Assembly (NCBI GenBank): GCA_947575805.1
Contig: CANPOY010000007.1
Location: 16,147 to 80,146 of the forward strand
Source of the DNA: an uncultured Lachnospiraceae bacterium
GTDB taxonomy: Bacteria; Bacillota; Clostridia; Lachnospirales; Lachnospiraceae
DNA length: 64,000 bases
Direction of reading: 5' to 3'
This document shows, piece after piece, positions 53,589 through 62,012 of this stretch. A model generated the notes under the pieces. The model ran no database searches and was not told the origin of the DNA. It was given only the letters and a program-made list of their open reading frames with translations. How positions within the stretch are numbered: the stretch's first letter is position 1; each line of letters starts with the position of its first letter. The translations under genes and the position numbers were made by a program.

Positions 53589-54242
53589 TTGTCAAATATT
53601 CTGATCGTGGAGGACGATGGGGCCATAGCGGATCTAATCTGCATGAATCTGGAATCGGATGGCTATCACTGTACTTGTGCCCGGGACGGCCTGGAGGGTA
53701 TGCACTCGCTGGAACAGGGAGGCTTTGATTTGATCCTGCTGGATATTATGCTGCCGGAACTTGACGGTTATACTTTACTGGATTATATCAAGCCTACGGG
53801 GACGCCGGTGATTTTTCTCACCGCCATGGGCGCCGTGGAGGATCGGATCAGAGGACTAAAGGCCGGTGCCGACGATTACCTTACTAAACCTTTCCAGGTC
53901 GGGGAGCTGCTGGCCAGGGTGGAGGCTGTGTTGAGGAGGCGAAAGCCTGACAGCGAACAGCTCCGGCTGGGAGACGTCACCCTCCGTCTGGATTCCAGGC
54001 AAGTGGAAAAAAACGGATGCCCCGTTTCACTTACCGCCAAGGAATTCGACCTTTTGGCGGAGCTTATACAAAACAAAAACGTGGCTCTTCACCGGGATCG
54101 CCTTTACGAAAAGGTATGGAAGGAGCCCTTTGTAGGGGAAACACGGACCCTGGATTCTCATATTCAGCGGCTGCGCAAAAAGCTGGGCTGGGAAGATCGA
54201 ATTAAAACCATCTTTCGCATAGGCTACCGCCTGGAGGGATAA
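53589..54242 (+). CDS. OmpR/PhoB-family response regulator
   Basis: 217 aa with a TTG start behind GGGAGGCG. Receiver ILIVEDDGAIADLI, phospho-acceptor in ILLDIMLPELDG, YLTKPFQVGELL. Winged helix LTAKEFDLLAELIQNKNVALHR and TLDSHIQRLRKKLG. Its stop is separated by a single base from the kinase start. Target genes unknown; the downstream membrane-anchored protein is the nearest candidate. Confidence 0.95.
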   Translation: MSNILIVEDDGAIADLICMNLESDGYHCTCARDGLEGMHSLEQGGFDLILLDIMLPELDGYTLLDYIKPTGTPVIFLTAMGAVEDRIRGLKAGADDYLTKPFQVGELLARVEAVLRRRKPDSEQLRLGDVTLRLDSRQVEKNGCPVSLTAKEFDLLAELIQNKNVALHRDRLYEKVWKEPFVGETRTLDSHIQRLRKKLGWEDRIKTIFRIGYRLEG

Positions 54243-54243
54243 C

Positions 54244-55812
54244 ATGAAACTTTTCACGAAAATTTTTCTATTGGGCACGCTGGTATTCGGCCTCGCTTTT
54301 TCTGCCGCAGGATACTTTCTGCTTCACTATTCTTTGGAAAGCAGCCTGGCCAGGGAGTCCGAATTTGCCTTAAAACAGTATCAATATGATAAATTTACCG
54401 TCCTATCCGCTATGCTGACAGCTACTTCCATCACGTTTACTCTGGAGCAAAATAATGAATTAATGTCGACAAATTATATGGCCTATACCATACAGAATTC
54501 TGCTTTGCAGGAATTTATCATACAGGATAAGCATCCGGAAGCAGGATTGTTTGAAACTCTGGCTTCGGAGCTCAGCGTTCCCGCAGCTTTTTACGGAGAA
54601 AACGGATCTCTCCTGTACTCCGCTTTTCCGGAACCGGGTTCCGACTTTGTGGACACCCTCACAGAGAACGCCCATACCTGGCAGTTTTGCACCAATGGGG
54701 ACGGCGGCTCTATCCTGGTCGGCAGCGCCCTGCGCCTGGAAAATATATCCGAAGCCAAAGACGACGGGCAGCTTCTATACTTTATTACCCAATGGGACAT
54801 CAGCAAAACCCTTGCACAGCAGAATATACTACGGCAATATTTTTTGCGCTGTTATCTGGTTGCCATGACGGCAGGGATGGTAATTTTAATACTTTTGTCA
54901 GCCTTCCTCACCCGCCCACTGAACAAAATGTCCGGCGTTGCCTGCAGAATGGCAGAAGGCGATTATCGGGAAAGGCTTTCCCGGAAAGGAAGGGACGAAA
55001 TCGGCATTCTGGCAGAAAGCTTTAATCGGATGGCAGATGCCGTGGAGGAAAAGATTGACCAGCTTGCAAAAGGCGCTCGGGAAAAAGAGGACTTTGTAGC
55101 AAATTTTGCCCATGAGTTAAAGACTCCCCTCACTTCCATCATTGGCTATGCGGATACAATATACCAGAAGGAACTGTCCCGGGAAGAGACCCGCAAGGCC
55201 TCCTGGCATATCTGGAACGAAGGTCTGCGTCTGGAAGCCCTCTCTCTGAAACTGATGGAGCTCACTGTACTGGGAAGTCAGGATTTCCCTCTCACGGAAC
55301 TGCCTGCTGACGAGCTGCTGCAGGATGCGGCGGAAGGCCTGGCCCCTCTTTTTACGGAGAAAAAAATCGACTTTCAGCTTCAGGCGGAACATTCTTATGT
55401 ATTGGCGGACTATGATCTCTTAAAAACGCTGCTGATCAATCTGGCAGATAACTCCATAAAGGCAGGCGCCACCCGCATAGACCTGTCTGGTCAGACAGAC
55501 GAAGCAGGAAAGCGTTATCTTATCCGGGTCAGGGATAACGGCTGCGGTATGGAGCCGGAGGAGCTTTCCCGAATCACAGAGGCCTTTTACATGGTGGACA
55601 AGGCCCGCTCCAGAAAGCAGCACGGCGCCGGGCTTGGACTTGCCCTTGCCGACAAGGTTGCAGCGCTGCACGGAGACAGGCTTTATTTTGAAAGCCGGGT
55701 GGGGGACGGTACCACAGTGAGCTTTTCTCTTGACATTCCGCCTGAGAATCCGAAGGCTTCGGGCAGTACGGCTGCTGACGGTGGCCCTGCGGAAGAGGAA
55801 ATGATAGTTTAA
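54244..55812 (+). CDS. Membrane sensor histidine kinase
   Basis: 522 aa. TM helix 1 at ~7-28 (FLLGTLVFGLAFSAAGYFLL), an extracytoplasmic sensor of ~170 residues, TM helix 2 (VAMTAGMVILILLSAF), HAMP (RPLNKMSGVACRMAEGDYRE), HisKA with FAHELKTPLTSIIGYAD, and HATPase_c with VRDNGCGME and HGAGLGLALADK. Cognate to the preceding OmpR regulator by position. Signal unknown. Confidence 0.95.
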   Translation: MKLFTKIFLLGTLVFGLAFSAAGYFLLHYSLESSLARESEFALKQYQYDKFTVLSAMLTATSITFTLEQNNELMSTNYMAYTIQNSALQEFIIQDKHPEAGLFETLASELSVPAAFYGENGSLLYSAFPEPGSDFVDTLTENAHTWQFCTNGDGGSILVGSALRLENISEAKDDGQLLYFITQWDISKTLAQQNILRQYFLRCYLVAMTAGMVILILLSAFLTRPLNKMSGVACRMAEGDYRERLSRKGRDEIGILAESFNRMADAVEEKIDQLAKGAREKEDFVANFAHELKTPLTSIIGYADTIYQKELSREETRKASWHIWNEGLRLEALSLKLMELTVLGSQDFPLTELPADELLQDAAEGLAPLFTEKKIDFQLQAEHSYVLADYDLLKTLLINLADNSIKAGATRIDLSGQTDEAGKRYLIRVRDNGCGMEPEELSRITEAFYMVDKARSRKQHGAGLGLALADKVAALHGDRLYFESRVGDGTTVSFSLDIPPENPKASGSTAADGGPAEEEMIV

Positions 55813-55832
55813 CAACATACGGAGGTACCTTT

Positions 55833-56696
55833 GTGAAATTGCAGAAAATACAACAAACTTCAACAAAAAGGTCCGGCGGATATTTCGTCAATTTTCTGGG
55901 AATTTTGGCCGCTCTGGCTATTGCCTTTGGCGGGCTTTTTCTGGTACAGGGCGGACTGGCCCGGGAGGAGGAAAAGCTTATGGCTGCCGGCGGTATGTTG
56001 GAACTGCCCCCCCCAATAACGGAAATAGAAATAACGGACACCGGGGATACCATCATTAATACTCTGCTGACAGAAGAAGAGCTATTGCAGGTTGCCGCAA
56101 GTCTGACACCACCGGTGGACGTCCGTCTCCATGAACCTCTTCAAGGACAGCTTTCCATGTCTCAGGCTGTGGAATGCGCTCAGACCTGGCTGGAGGATTT
56201 TATGATGCCTCTTCTGGGAATATCCGGCCCTTCCATCGCACAATACAGGACAAACTGCTACCTCTGGACACCGGAAACGGGGAAATCGGATCAGGAGGCC
56301 CAGCCCTGGCTCAGTTACTGGTCCGTGAGCCTGAGCAATCAGGAAATAGAGGCTTCTTTCCTTCTGAATGCGGTAAGCGGTCAGGTGCTGGATGTTTTGG
56401 TAGGCTGTACCGCTCCTGTGGAGCATCAGGATCAAGAGGATCTGATCGAACTTTTTGACGCGTACACTTCTTATTTTGGTGAGTATGGTAATCATTCGAT
56501 TATTTTCAATGGCGAGAGCGATTTCGGAGCTAAAAAGCTGCCCTGGTATCAGCCTATCGGCGACAATGGGCTCTATACCGTCATGATGGCAAGCAGCACC
56601 ATATCGATGAGCCGGGGTGCCGATTCGAATACCCTGGTGTCTCAGGAGCTCTTTTCCATACATCTGTATCTGAGCCTGGACTCGAAAGAAGAATAA
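55833..56696 (+). CDS. Membrane-anchored extracytoplasmic protein, unknown
   Basis: 287 aa, GTG start with GGAGG seven bases upstream. Basic N-terminus, one TM helix (NFLGILAALAIAFGGLFLVQG), then an outside domain with a Pro-rich segment (LELPPPITEIEITD) and a helix/strand pattern. It follows the kinase by 20 bp, as do many accessory proteins of two-component systems (YycH-like by position only). Sequence not recognised. Likely modulates the kinase or is its output. Confidence 0.75.
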   Translation: MKLQKIQQTSTKRSGGYFVNFLGILAALAIAFGGLFLVQGGLAREEEKLMAAGGMLELPPPITEIEITDTGDTIINTLLTEEELLQVAASLTPPVDVRLHEPLQGQLSMSQAVECAQTWLEDFMMPLLGISGPSIAQYRTNCYLWTPETGKSDQEAQPWLSYWSVSLSNQEIEASFLLNAVSGQVLDVLVGCTAPVEHQDQEDLIELFDAYTSYFGEYGNHSIIFNGESDFGAKKLPWYQPIGDNGLYTVMMASSTISMSRGADSNTLVSQELFSIHLYLSLDSKEE

Positions 56697-56717
56697 GCGG
56701 CTGATTGAAACCTGCGC

Positions 56718-56746
56718 TTGAAAAGCTTCTTTCAAAATGTTAGGAT
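56718..56746 (+). promoter_or_regulatory. Promoter of the DtxR-type gene
   Basis: TTGAAA and TAGGAT, 17-bp spacing. TTAGGATGAAC..TCTAA around the -10 faintly resembles an iron box, so autoregulation is possible but weakly supported. Confidence 0.45.
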
Positions 56747-56781
56747 GAACTTACGTCTAAAAAAAGGAGTAAATTGGTAAT

Positions 56782-57174
56782 ATGAGCTATATTCAGCATA
56801 AATCAGAGGAATCTCTGGAAGATTACCTGGAAGCAATACTTGTCTTGAGCAGGCGGCTTTCAGACGTTCGTTCTATCGATGTGGCAGGCCAACTGGGCTT
56901 CTCAAAGCCCAGCGTAAGCGTTGCCATGAAAAATCTGCGGAATCGCGGATATATTACTGTCTCGGAGGACGGTTATCTGCTTCTGACAGACCAGGGAAAA
57001 AAACTGGCGGAAAATATTTATGAACGCCACACCTTGCTGACGGACTGGCTGATTCATCTGGGTGTTGACCCTGAAATTGCATCCCGTGATGCCTGCAAAA
57101 TGGAGCATGACATTACTCCGGAAAGCTATGAAGCTATGAAAAGGTATATTTTACCGCTTTTAAAGAAGGATTAA
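56782..57174 (+). CDS. DtxR/MntR-family metal-dependent regulator
   Basis: 130 aa. Winged helix (SLEDYLEAILVLSRRLSDVR, LGFSKPSVSVAMKNLRNRGYI) and the dimer/metal-binding domain with ERHTLLTDWLIHLG and DACKMEHDITPE, which carry the His, Cys and Glu ligands. Short form without the SH3-like domain. Convergent with the feo operon, whose upstream region has two dyads of the type this family binds; so it probably represses feo when iron is ample. Confidence 0.93.
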   Translation: MSYIQHKSEESLEDYLEAILVLSRRLSDVRSIDVAGQLGFSKPSVSVAMKNLRNRGYITVSEDGYLLLTDQGKKLAENIYERHTLLTDWLIHLGVDPEIASRDACKMEHDITPESYEAMKRYILPLLKKD

Positions 57175-57185
57175 TCCGCCAGTAC

Positions 57186-57362
57186 CTATTTATTCTTTTC
57201 ATGACAGGATGCCCCCATGGGACAGTCAGCACATCCACACCCACAGGAAGACCTCCCTTTCTTTTTGTTGCGGATCATGCTGACAATAATTACGGTCACC
57301 ACCACAACCAGGATCGCGCTGACGATAATAGTTGCCATATTTTCCATAAACCATCCCCACAT
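57186..57362 (-). CDS. FeoB-associated Cys-rich membrane protein
   Basis: 58 aa from ATG with AGGAGG eight bases upstream (track +3). One TM helix (ATIIVSAILVVVVTVIIVSM), basic KNKKK-like stretch, and a cysteine cluster SSCGCGCADCPMGASCHEKNK at the cytoplasmic end. Found after feoB in many Firmicutes; possibly handles ferrous iron at the pore (FeoC-like role, unproven). Confidence 0.92.
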   Translation of the reverse strand: MWGWFMENMATIIVSAILVVVVTVIIVSMIRNKKKGRSSCGCGCADCPMGASCHEKNK

Positions 57363-57396
57363 GCAAAACACCTCCTGTTGTCGTTTCCAATTTCCT

Positions 57397-59604
57397 TCAT
57401 GCTGCCCTGGATCCGGACATCCCGGATACCCCTGCAGTCAGCCTGGCAGTTTCCCTGCAGGGCCTGCACAGCATATAAATGAATCCCGCCAGTACTGCAA
57501 TGGCCGCTATCAGACCAATCATATCAGGATTACCGGTAACAGCCGAACCAATCTGATAGACCATCAAAGATACCGCATAAGCCAGCCCACACTGATAGCC
57601 AATGGCGAACCAGGTCCATTTCGCATTGTTCATTTCCCTCCTGATTGCACCGATAGCTGCAAAACAAGGTGCACACAAAAGGTTAAAGGTCAGGAAGGAG
57701 TAACCGGCGATCCTGCTAAAGTTGCCGGCGATCTCAGGCCAACCGCCGGGATACAGGACACCCATAGTGCCCACAATATTTTCTTTTGCCACCAGCCCGG
57801 TTATAGAGGCCACTACGGCCTGCCAGTTTCCCCAGCCCAGCGGAGAAAAGATCCAGGCAATTGCGTCCCCTACAGCCGCCAGAATTGACTGATCCATCTC
57901 TTCCTCTCCCAGCATTCGAAGGCCTTGCGCGGAAAAACCAAAATATGTAGCAAACCAAATCAAAATAGTAGAAAGCAGGATAATTGTACCGGCCTTCCGG
58001 ATAAAGGACCAGCCCCGTTCCCACATGGACCGCAGAACGCTGCCCACAGCAGGCATATGATAAGCGGGAAGCTCCATGACAAAGGGCAGCGGTTCACCGG
58101 AGAACATCTTCGTCTTCTTCAGTATGATGCCGGAGATAATGACAGCCAACATTCCCACAAAATATGCAGAAGTAGCTACCCATGCAGAACCGCCGAAAAC
58201 AGCTCCCGCCACCATGGAGATAAACGGAACCTTTGCACCACAGGGAATAAAGGTAGTGGTCATAATTGTCATTCTGCGGTCGCGCTCGTTTTCAATAGTC
58301 CTGGAAGCCATGATTCCGGGAATGCTGCAGCCTGTGCCGATCAGCATCGGAATAAATGACTTACCGGAAAGACCGAATTTGCGGAAAATACGATCCAGCA
58401 CAAAGGCAATACGTGCCATGTAGCCGCAGGCCTCCAAAATGGCCAGAAGCAGGAACAACACCAATATCTGCGGCACAAAACCCAGGACTGCACCCACACC
58501 GGCAACGATACCGTCATTTATGAGTCCTGCCAGCCAATCCGCGGCGCCCGCCGCTTTCAACCCCGCTCCCACAAGCACCGGAATACCGGGAACCCAGACA
58601 CCAGCCGCCGCTTCTCCGTTTGCCGCGGTACCAATGCCAAACAGATACCAGCCGTCGCCAAACAACCCCTCATTGGCCCAGTCCGTAGCAGCGGCGCCCA
58701 CTGTTACCATGGAAATATAATACACTAAAAACATAACCGCCGCAAATATGGGCAGGCCCAGAAAACGATTGGTAACGATTCTGTCAATCTTATCAGAGGT
58801 AGAAAACTTTCCGACAGACTTCCTGTACAGACATTTCCTGATCATCTCTCCGATATAAATATATCTTTCATTAGTGATGACGGATTCTGCATCATCGTCC
58901 ATCTCTTTCTCCACTGCCGCAATATCTCCTTCGATACGGGAGCATACAGCCGGATCCAGGCCCATCTGCTCCAGCACTTTGTCGTCTCTCTCAAACAGCT
59001 TGATCGCATACCATCTCCGCTGCTCTTCCGGCATATTATGCACTGCTGCTTCCTCAATATACGCAAGAGCGTGCTCTACCGGGCCGGAAAAGGTGTGCAT
59101 GGGAACGGTTCTGCCGCTCTTCGCCGCATCCACGGCAGCCTCCGCCGCTTCCGTCACGCCGGTGCCTTTCAGCGCGGAAATCTCCACTACCCTACAACCA
59201 AGCGCCTTTGACAGCCCTGCCGTATTGATCTTATCACCGTTTTTCTGCACTACATCCATCATATTGACAGCCACCACCATGGGAATCCCCAGCTCCGCCA
59301 ACTGTGTGGTCAGATACAGGTTCCTCTCCAGGTTTGTGCCGTCAATTATATTCAAAACCACATCAGGACGCTCTTGAATCAGATAATTTCTCGCCACCAC
59401 TTCCTCCGGTGTGTAAGGAGACAGGGAATAGATTCCGGGAAGATCGGTAATCGTAATACCCTCATGCTTTTTCAGCTTTCCTTCTTTCTTTTCCACCGTA
59501 ACCCCAGGCCAGTTGCCCACAAACTGGTTGGATCCGGTCATGACATTGAACAGCGTCGTCTTACCACAATTCGGGTTACCTGCAAGGGCAATTCGCAAAC
59601 TCAT
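57397..59604 (-). CDS. feoB: Ferrous iron transporter FeoB
   Basis: 735 aa. N-terminal G domain with GNPNCGKTTLFNVMTGSNQ (G1), TVEKKEG, ITDLPGIYSL (G3) and VVAVNMMDV (G4); helical linker; then Gate domains (ACGYMARIAFVLDRIFRKFG, GTGCSIPGIMASRT) and about ten TM helices. Moves Fe(II) into the cell. Full length, intact. Follows two feoA genes and precedes the Cys-rich partner. Confidence 0.97.
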   Translation of the reverse strand: MSLRIALAGNPNCGKTTLFNVMTGSNQFVGNWPGVTVEKKEGKLKKHEGITITDLPGIYSLSPYTPEEVVARNYLIQERPDVVLNIIDGTNLERNLYLTTQLAELGIPMVVAVNMMDVVQKNGDKINTAGLSKALGCRVVEISALKGTGVTEAAEAAVDAAKSGRTVPMHTFSGPVEHALAYIEEAAVHNMPEEQRRWYAIKLFERDDKVLEQMGLDPAVCSRIEGDIAAVEKEMDDDAESVITNERYIYIGEMIRKCLYRKSVGKFSTSDKIDRIVTNRFLGLPIFAAVMFLVYYISMVTVGAAATDWANEGLFGDGWYLFGIGTAANGEAAAGVWVPGIPVLVGAGLKAAGAADWLAGLINDGIVAGVGAVLGFVPQILVLFLLLAILEACGYMARIAFVLDRIFRKFGLSGKSFIPMLIGTGCSIPGIMASRTIENERDRRMTIMTTTFIPCGAKVPFISMVAGAVFGGSAWVATSAYFVGMLAVIISGIILKKTKMFSGEPLPFVMELPAYHMPAVGSVLRSMWERGWSFIRKAGTIILLSTILIWFATYFGFSAQGLRMLGEEEMDQSILAAVGDAIAWIFSPLGWGNWQAVVASITGLVAKENIVGTMGVLYPGGWPEIAGNFSRIAGYSFLTFNLLCAPCFAAIGAIRREMNNAKWTWFAIGYQCGLAYAVSLMVYQIGSAVTGNPDMIGLIAAIAVLAGFIYMLCRPCRETARLTAGVSGMSGSRAA

Positions 59605-59625
59605 GTACTTTTCCTCTCTTTCCTG

Positions 59626-59850
59626 TTATATTTCGACTTCAATCATTTCTGCGTCGGCTTTTCGGAGGGAAAGCTCATAGCCGCGGACCGTTATCTCTAT
59701 GGGATCTCCCAGAGGTGCAATCTTACGGACCTGTACATCCACACCCTTTGTCAGTCCCATGTCCATGATACGGCGTTTGACAGCTCCTTTTCCGTGAAGC
59801 TTCACGACACGTACCTTGTCGCCCACCTTCGTCTGTTTCAATGTTTTCAT
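59626..59850 (-). CDS. feoA: FeoA-family protein (second copy)
   Basis: 74 aa SH3-like protein: DKVRVVKLHGKGAVKRRIMD, GLTKGVDVQVRKIAPLGDPI and EITVRGYELSLRKADAEMIE are hallmark FeoA segments. Needed for FeoB activity. 21 bp upstream of feoB. Confidence 0.95.
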   Translation of the reverse strand: MKTLKQTKVGDKVRVVKLHGKGAVKRRIMDMGLTKGVDVQVRKIAPLGDPIEITVRGYELSLRKADAEMIEVEI

Positions 59851-59896
59851 TTTTTCTTTTTCCCCCTGTCTTATAAATTTTGCCGCCTGATGCAGC

Positions 59897-60109
59897 TCAA
59901 ACCATAATCTTCTGCGCCATCTCCCTGCTGACCGCGATACGGGATTCTTTCACATTTACAATGATATTGCCGCCAATGATACTTACCACCGTGACCACCC
60001 CTCCCACGACGAAGCCCAGAACCTGAAGATATGCTTTAACCTCCTGCCTGCCTCCGATCCTTTTAATAGTGTTTACTTCTCCTACTTCTGCTAATGTAAG
60101 TGGCATCAT
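59897..60109 (-). CDS. feoA: FeoA-family protein (first copy)
   Basis: 70 aa, shorter and diverged: MPLTLAEVGEVNTIKRIGG, GFVVGGVVTVVSIIGGNIIV and ESRIAVSREMAQKIMV. First gene of the operon, right behind the iron-box-like operators. Two FeoA copies before FeoB are frequent in Clostridia. Confidence 0.93.
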   Translation of the reverse strand: MMPLTLAEVGEVNTIKRIGGRQEVKAYLQVLGFVVGGVVTVVSIIGGNIIVNVKESRIAVSREMAQKIMV

Positions 60110-60142
60110 TATTAGTTTTCCCTAACTCCTTCACAATCTTCT

Positions 60143-60160
60143 AGTTAGTGTTAGCTAACT
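60143..60160. promoter_or_regulatory. Iron-box-like operator at the feo start
   Basis: AGTTAGTGTTAGCTAACT: arms AGTTAG/CTAACT. It covers the expected transcription start just downstream of the feo -10, a position suited for repression by the DtxR-type protein. Confidence 0.7.
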
Positions 60161-60168
60161 CTTGTATT

Positions 60169-60197
60169 ATATTATGACACGGGCATATCTTTGTCAA
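60169..60197 (-). promoter_or_regulatory. Promoter of the feo operon
   Basis: TTGACA and TAATAT on the minus strand, 17-bp spacing, ~60 bp upstream of the first feoA. Confidence 0.7.
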
Positions 60198-60241
60198 TAC
60201 TCCTCGAGTCAATTTCGGCAAATTCGTCAAGCCTATCAATT

Positions 60242-60259
60242 GGTTAGTATATACTAACC
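60242..60259. promoter_or_regulatory. Second iron-box-like operator, perfect palindrome
   Basis: GGTTAGTATATACTAACC is an 18-bp perfect palindrome, sharing the TTAG/CTAA arms with the first box. It lies ~45 bp upstream of the feo -35 and between feo and the divergent XRE gene. Confidence 0.75.
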
Positions 60260-60294
60260 TTAGATTTGTGCATATTTCCTAAAATTTACAAATT

Positions 60295-60325
60295 GTTACT
60301 TATAACCCGTTGCTATATATACAAC
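60295..60325 (+). promoter_or_regulatory. Candidate C-box-like dyads upstream of the XRE gene
   Basis: GTTACTTATAAC and GTTGCTATATATACAAC are two neighbouring imperfect palindromes 38-68 bp before the XRE start, in the place where restriction-modification controller proteins bind. Tentative. Confidence 0.35.
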
Positions 60326-60362
60326 AAATACATAAAGTTTAAATACAAACATTAGATGGGAG

Positions 60363-60584
60363 GTGTCTGCCATAACTATTCAGATTGCATTTGGCCAGAA
60401 AATACAGGCACTACGCAGGGAACGCGGATTAAGCCAGGAAAAATTTGCTCTTTTGATCGGAATGGATCGGACTTATTATGCCTCTGTGGAATCGGGAAAA
60501 AGAAATATATCCATTTGCAATATTCAGAAAATAGCAAACAGTCTTGAAATCACTCTGGAAGAATTATTTCAAAACATTGGATAA
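60363..60584 (+). CDS. XRE-family regulator, controller (C) protein of a restriction system
   Basis: 73 aa, almost entirely a lambda-repressor-type HTH (FGQKIQALRRERGLSQEKFAL, DRTYYASVESGKRNISICNI). Size and sequence are typical of C proteins that time restriction gene expression. The GTG used by the track is too close to GGGAGG; the ATA three codons on has ideal spacing, so the start is uncertain. Its stop is 7 bp before the endonuclease gene on the same strand. Confidence 0.85.
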   Translation: MSAITIQIAFGQKIQALRRERGLSQEKFALLIGMDRTYYASVESGKRNISICNIQKIANSLEITLEELFQNIG

Positions 60585-60591
60585 GGAAAAA

Positions 60592-61413
60592 ATGTACGAT
60601 TTTTTAATAAAAGAATTTTATCAACAGATGAAAAAGGTAGATCTGAATACATTTGGAATTATTGATACAAATAATAAAATTCATACTTTGGGAACCGATT
60701 CAAAGATTATCGGATGAATTTTTGAAATGTTTGCTCAGCCAATCTTGGAAAATATAGCCAAATCCCATGAAATGCTGTTAGAAACACCGGAATCCCAAAC
60801 AGTTTACCCGGACTTTATTATGATGCCCAATCAATCGTCTCATGAAAAGGCAGCCATAGATATTAAAACCACCTATATAGACAGTAACCAGTCAACAATC
60901 AAATTTGCCCTTGGCTCTTATGGCTCTTACATGAGGAATAATACCAAAAATATACAATACTCCTATACCGACTATGTAAAACACTATGTTATCGGCTTTG
61001 TATACAAAAGAAACGGCGCCGCACAAGAAAGCAAGGTTTACGACTACACGGACAGGAAAGAAATTATTTTTCCTTACTGTGATGTCCGTTTTTTCATTCA
61101 GGAAAAATACAAAATCGCCGGTGACAAAACCGGCTCCGGAAACACAGAAAATATCGGTTCCTTTCCAACCAGAAATATCGACGATCTCAAAGACGGTAAG
61201 GGACCGTTCAGCGAACTGGGCGCAGACGCATATGATATATATTGGAAATATTATCCCCGATACCGCAGTCCTGAAAAAGCGTACTCTTCATTGGAGGAAT
61301 TTCTTGAATGGCTTCCCCGGCAGGATAACAATATACAGCTTTTTCATCCTTACGATCACGATGCACTTCTCCGGCAGGCTGAACTCTATCGGGAAAAGCA
61401 TAGCGCCAAATAA
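60592..61413 (+). pseudogene. EcoRV-family type II restriction endonuclease, broken by an in-frame TGA
   Basis: ATG with AAGGA opens a frame (YDFLIKEFYQQMKKVDLNTF) that runs 41 codons to TGA at 60715-60717 and then continues unbroken to 61413. The joined reading aligns along its whole length with EcoRV as I recall it: LGTDSKII(stop)IFEMFAQPI, AIDIKTTY, RNNTKNI, and the recognition loop AGDKTGSGNTENIGS. Counting through the TGA, Asp and Asp-x-Lys fall at 74, 90 and 92, the EcoRV catalytic numbers. The part after the stop (228 aa from ATG 60727) retains those residues but lacks the N-terminal ~45 used in dimer formation. Recognition of GATATC is likely for the ancestor. Confidence 0.9.
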
Positions 61414-61422
61414 GGAATAATT

Positions 61423-62001
61423 TTATGCTCCCCGCTTGACTGCCAGTATTTCAATCATCGGATGCCTGTTCGCCTCTTTTGCCCCTATGTGATAAAAGTG
61501 TTCCTGCTCATACCATGTAAAATCATTCCAGTACTGAAATAAGTGTTCATTTCTCCGGAATTCATTTTCCTTCCACATAGAGAGACAGACATTTGCAGGT
61601 GTCCGATGAGAGTATTCTGCAAGCGCTATCGCATCCGATTCTGTCCATTCGCCTACATATGACGTGTCCCTCCCTATATAAGGGGGATCCAGATAAATAT
61701 AATCGTTTTCGGAAACACCGCAAAACGCTTCCTGCCATGGATTGCAGGCAAATATCCATTCTTTCCCCCGCATTACCTGGCCGATACCCGCCACCTGATT
61801 GCAGATTTTTGTTATGTATGCTTTTGAAAAACGATTTGGCTTCTGACAAAAGGGAACATTGAATTTGCCCTGGCGGTTAAATCGGATCATCCCATTAAAA
61901 TCCGCCCTGTTCAAAAATAAAAAGTACAGGGAATCGCCGTTTTTGTTAAAAGTGTCCCGCATTTCCTTATAGTACTCTCCGCCGCGGTTTTTGGGACACA
62001 A
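61423..62001 (-). pseudogene. EcoRV-type adenine-N6 DNA methyltransferase, N-terminally truncated
   Basis: 192 aa matching the C-terminal two thirds of M.EcoRV/Dam-class (alpha) enzymes: LYFLFLNRADFNGMIRFN, GKFNVPFCQKPNRF, catalytic YLDPPYIGRD, FYHIGAKEANRHPMIE. The first ~95 residues expected, including the SAM-binding FxGxG motif, are missing. Homology starts near GEYYKEM, and upstream sequence belongs to a chemoreceptor-like gene, so a deletion or recombination joined them. Convergent with the endonuclease relic, 9 bp between stops. Without motif I it should be inactive. Confidence 0.88.
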
Positions 62002-62012
62002 ATCCCTAATAT

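Noticed and set aside
60715-60717. TGA as selenocysteine or programmed read-through
   Set aside because: No SECIS-like hairpin recognised right after it, and EcoRV has no cysteine or selenocysteine at this place; a nonsense mutation is simpler.
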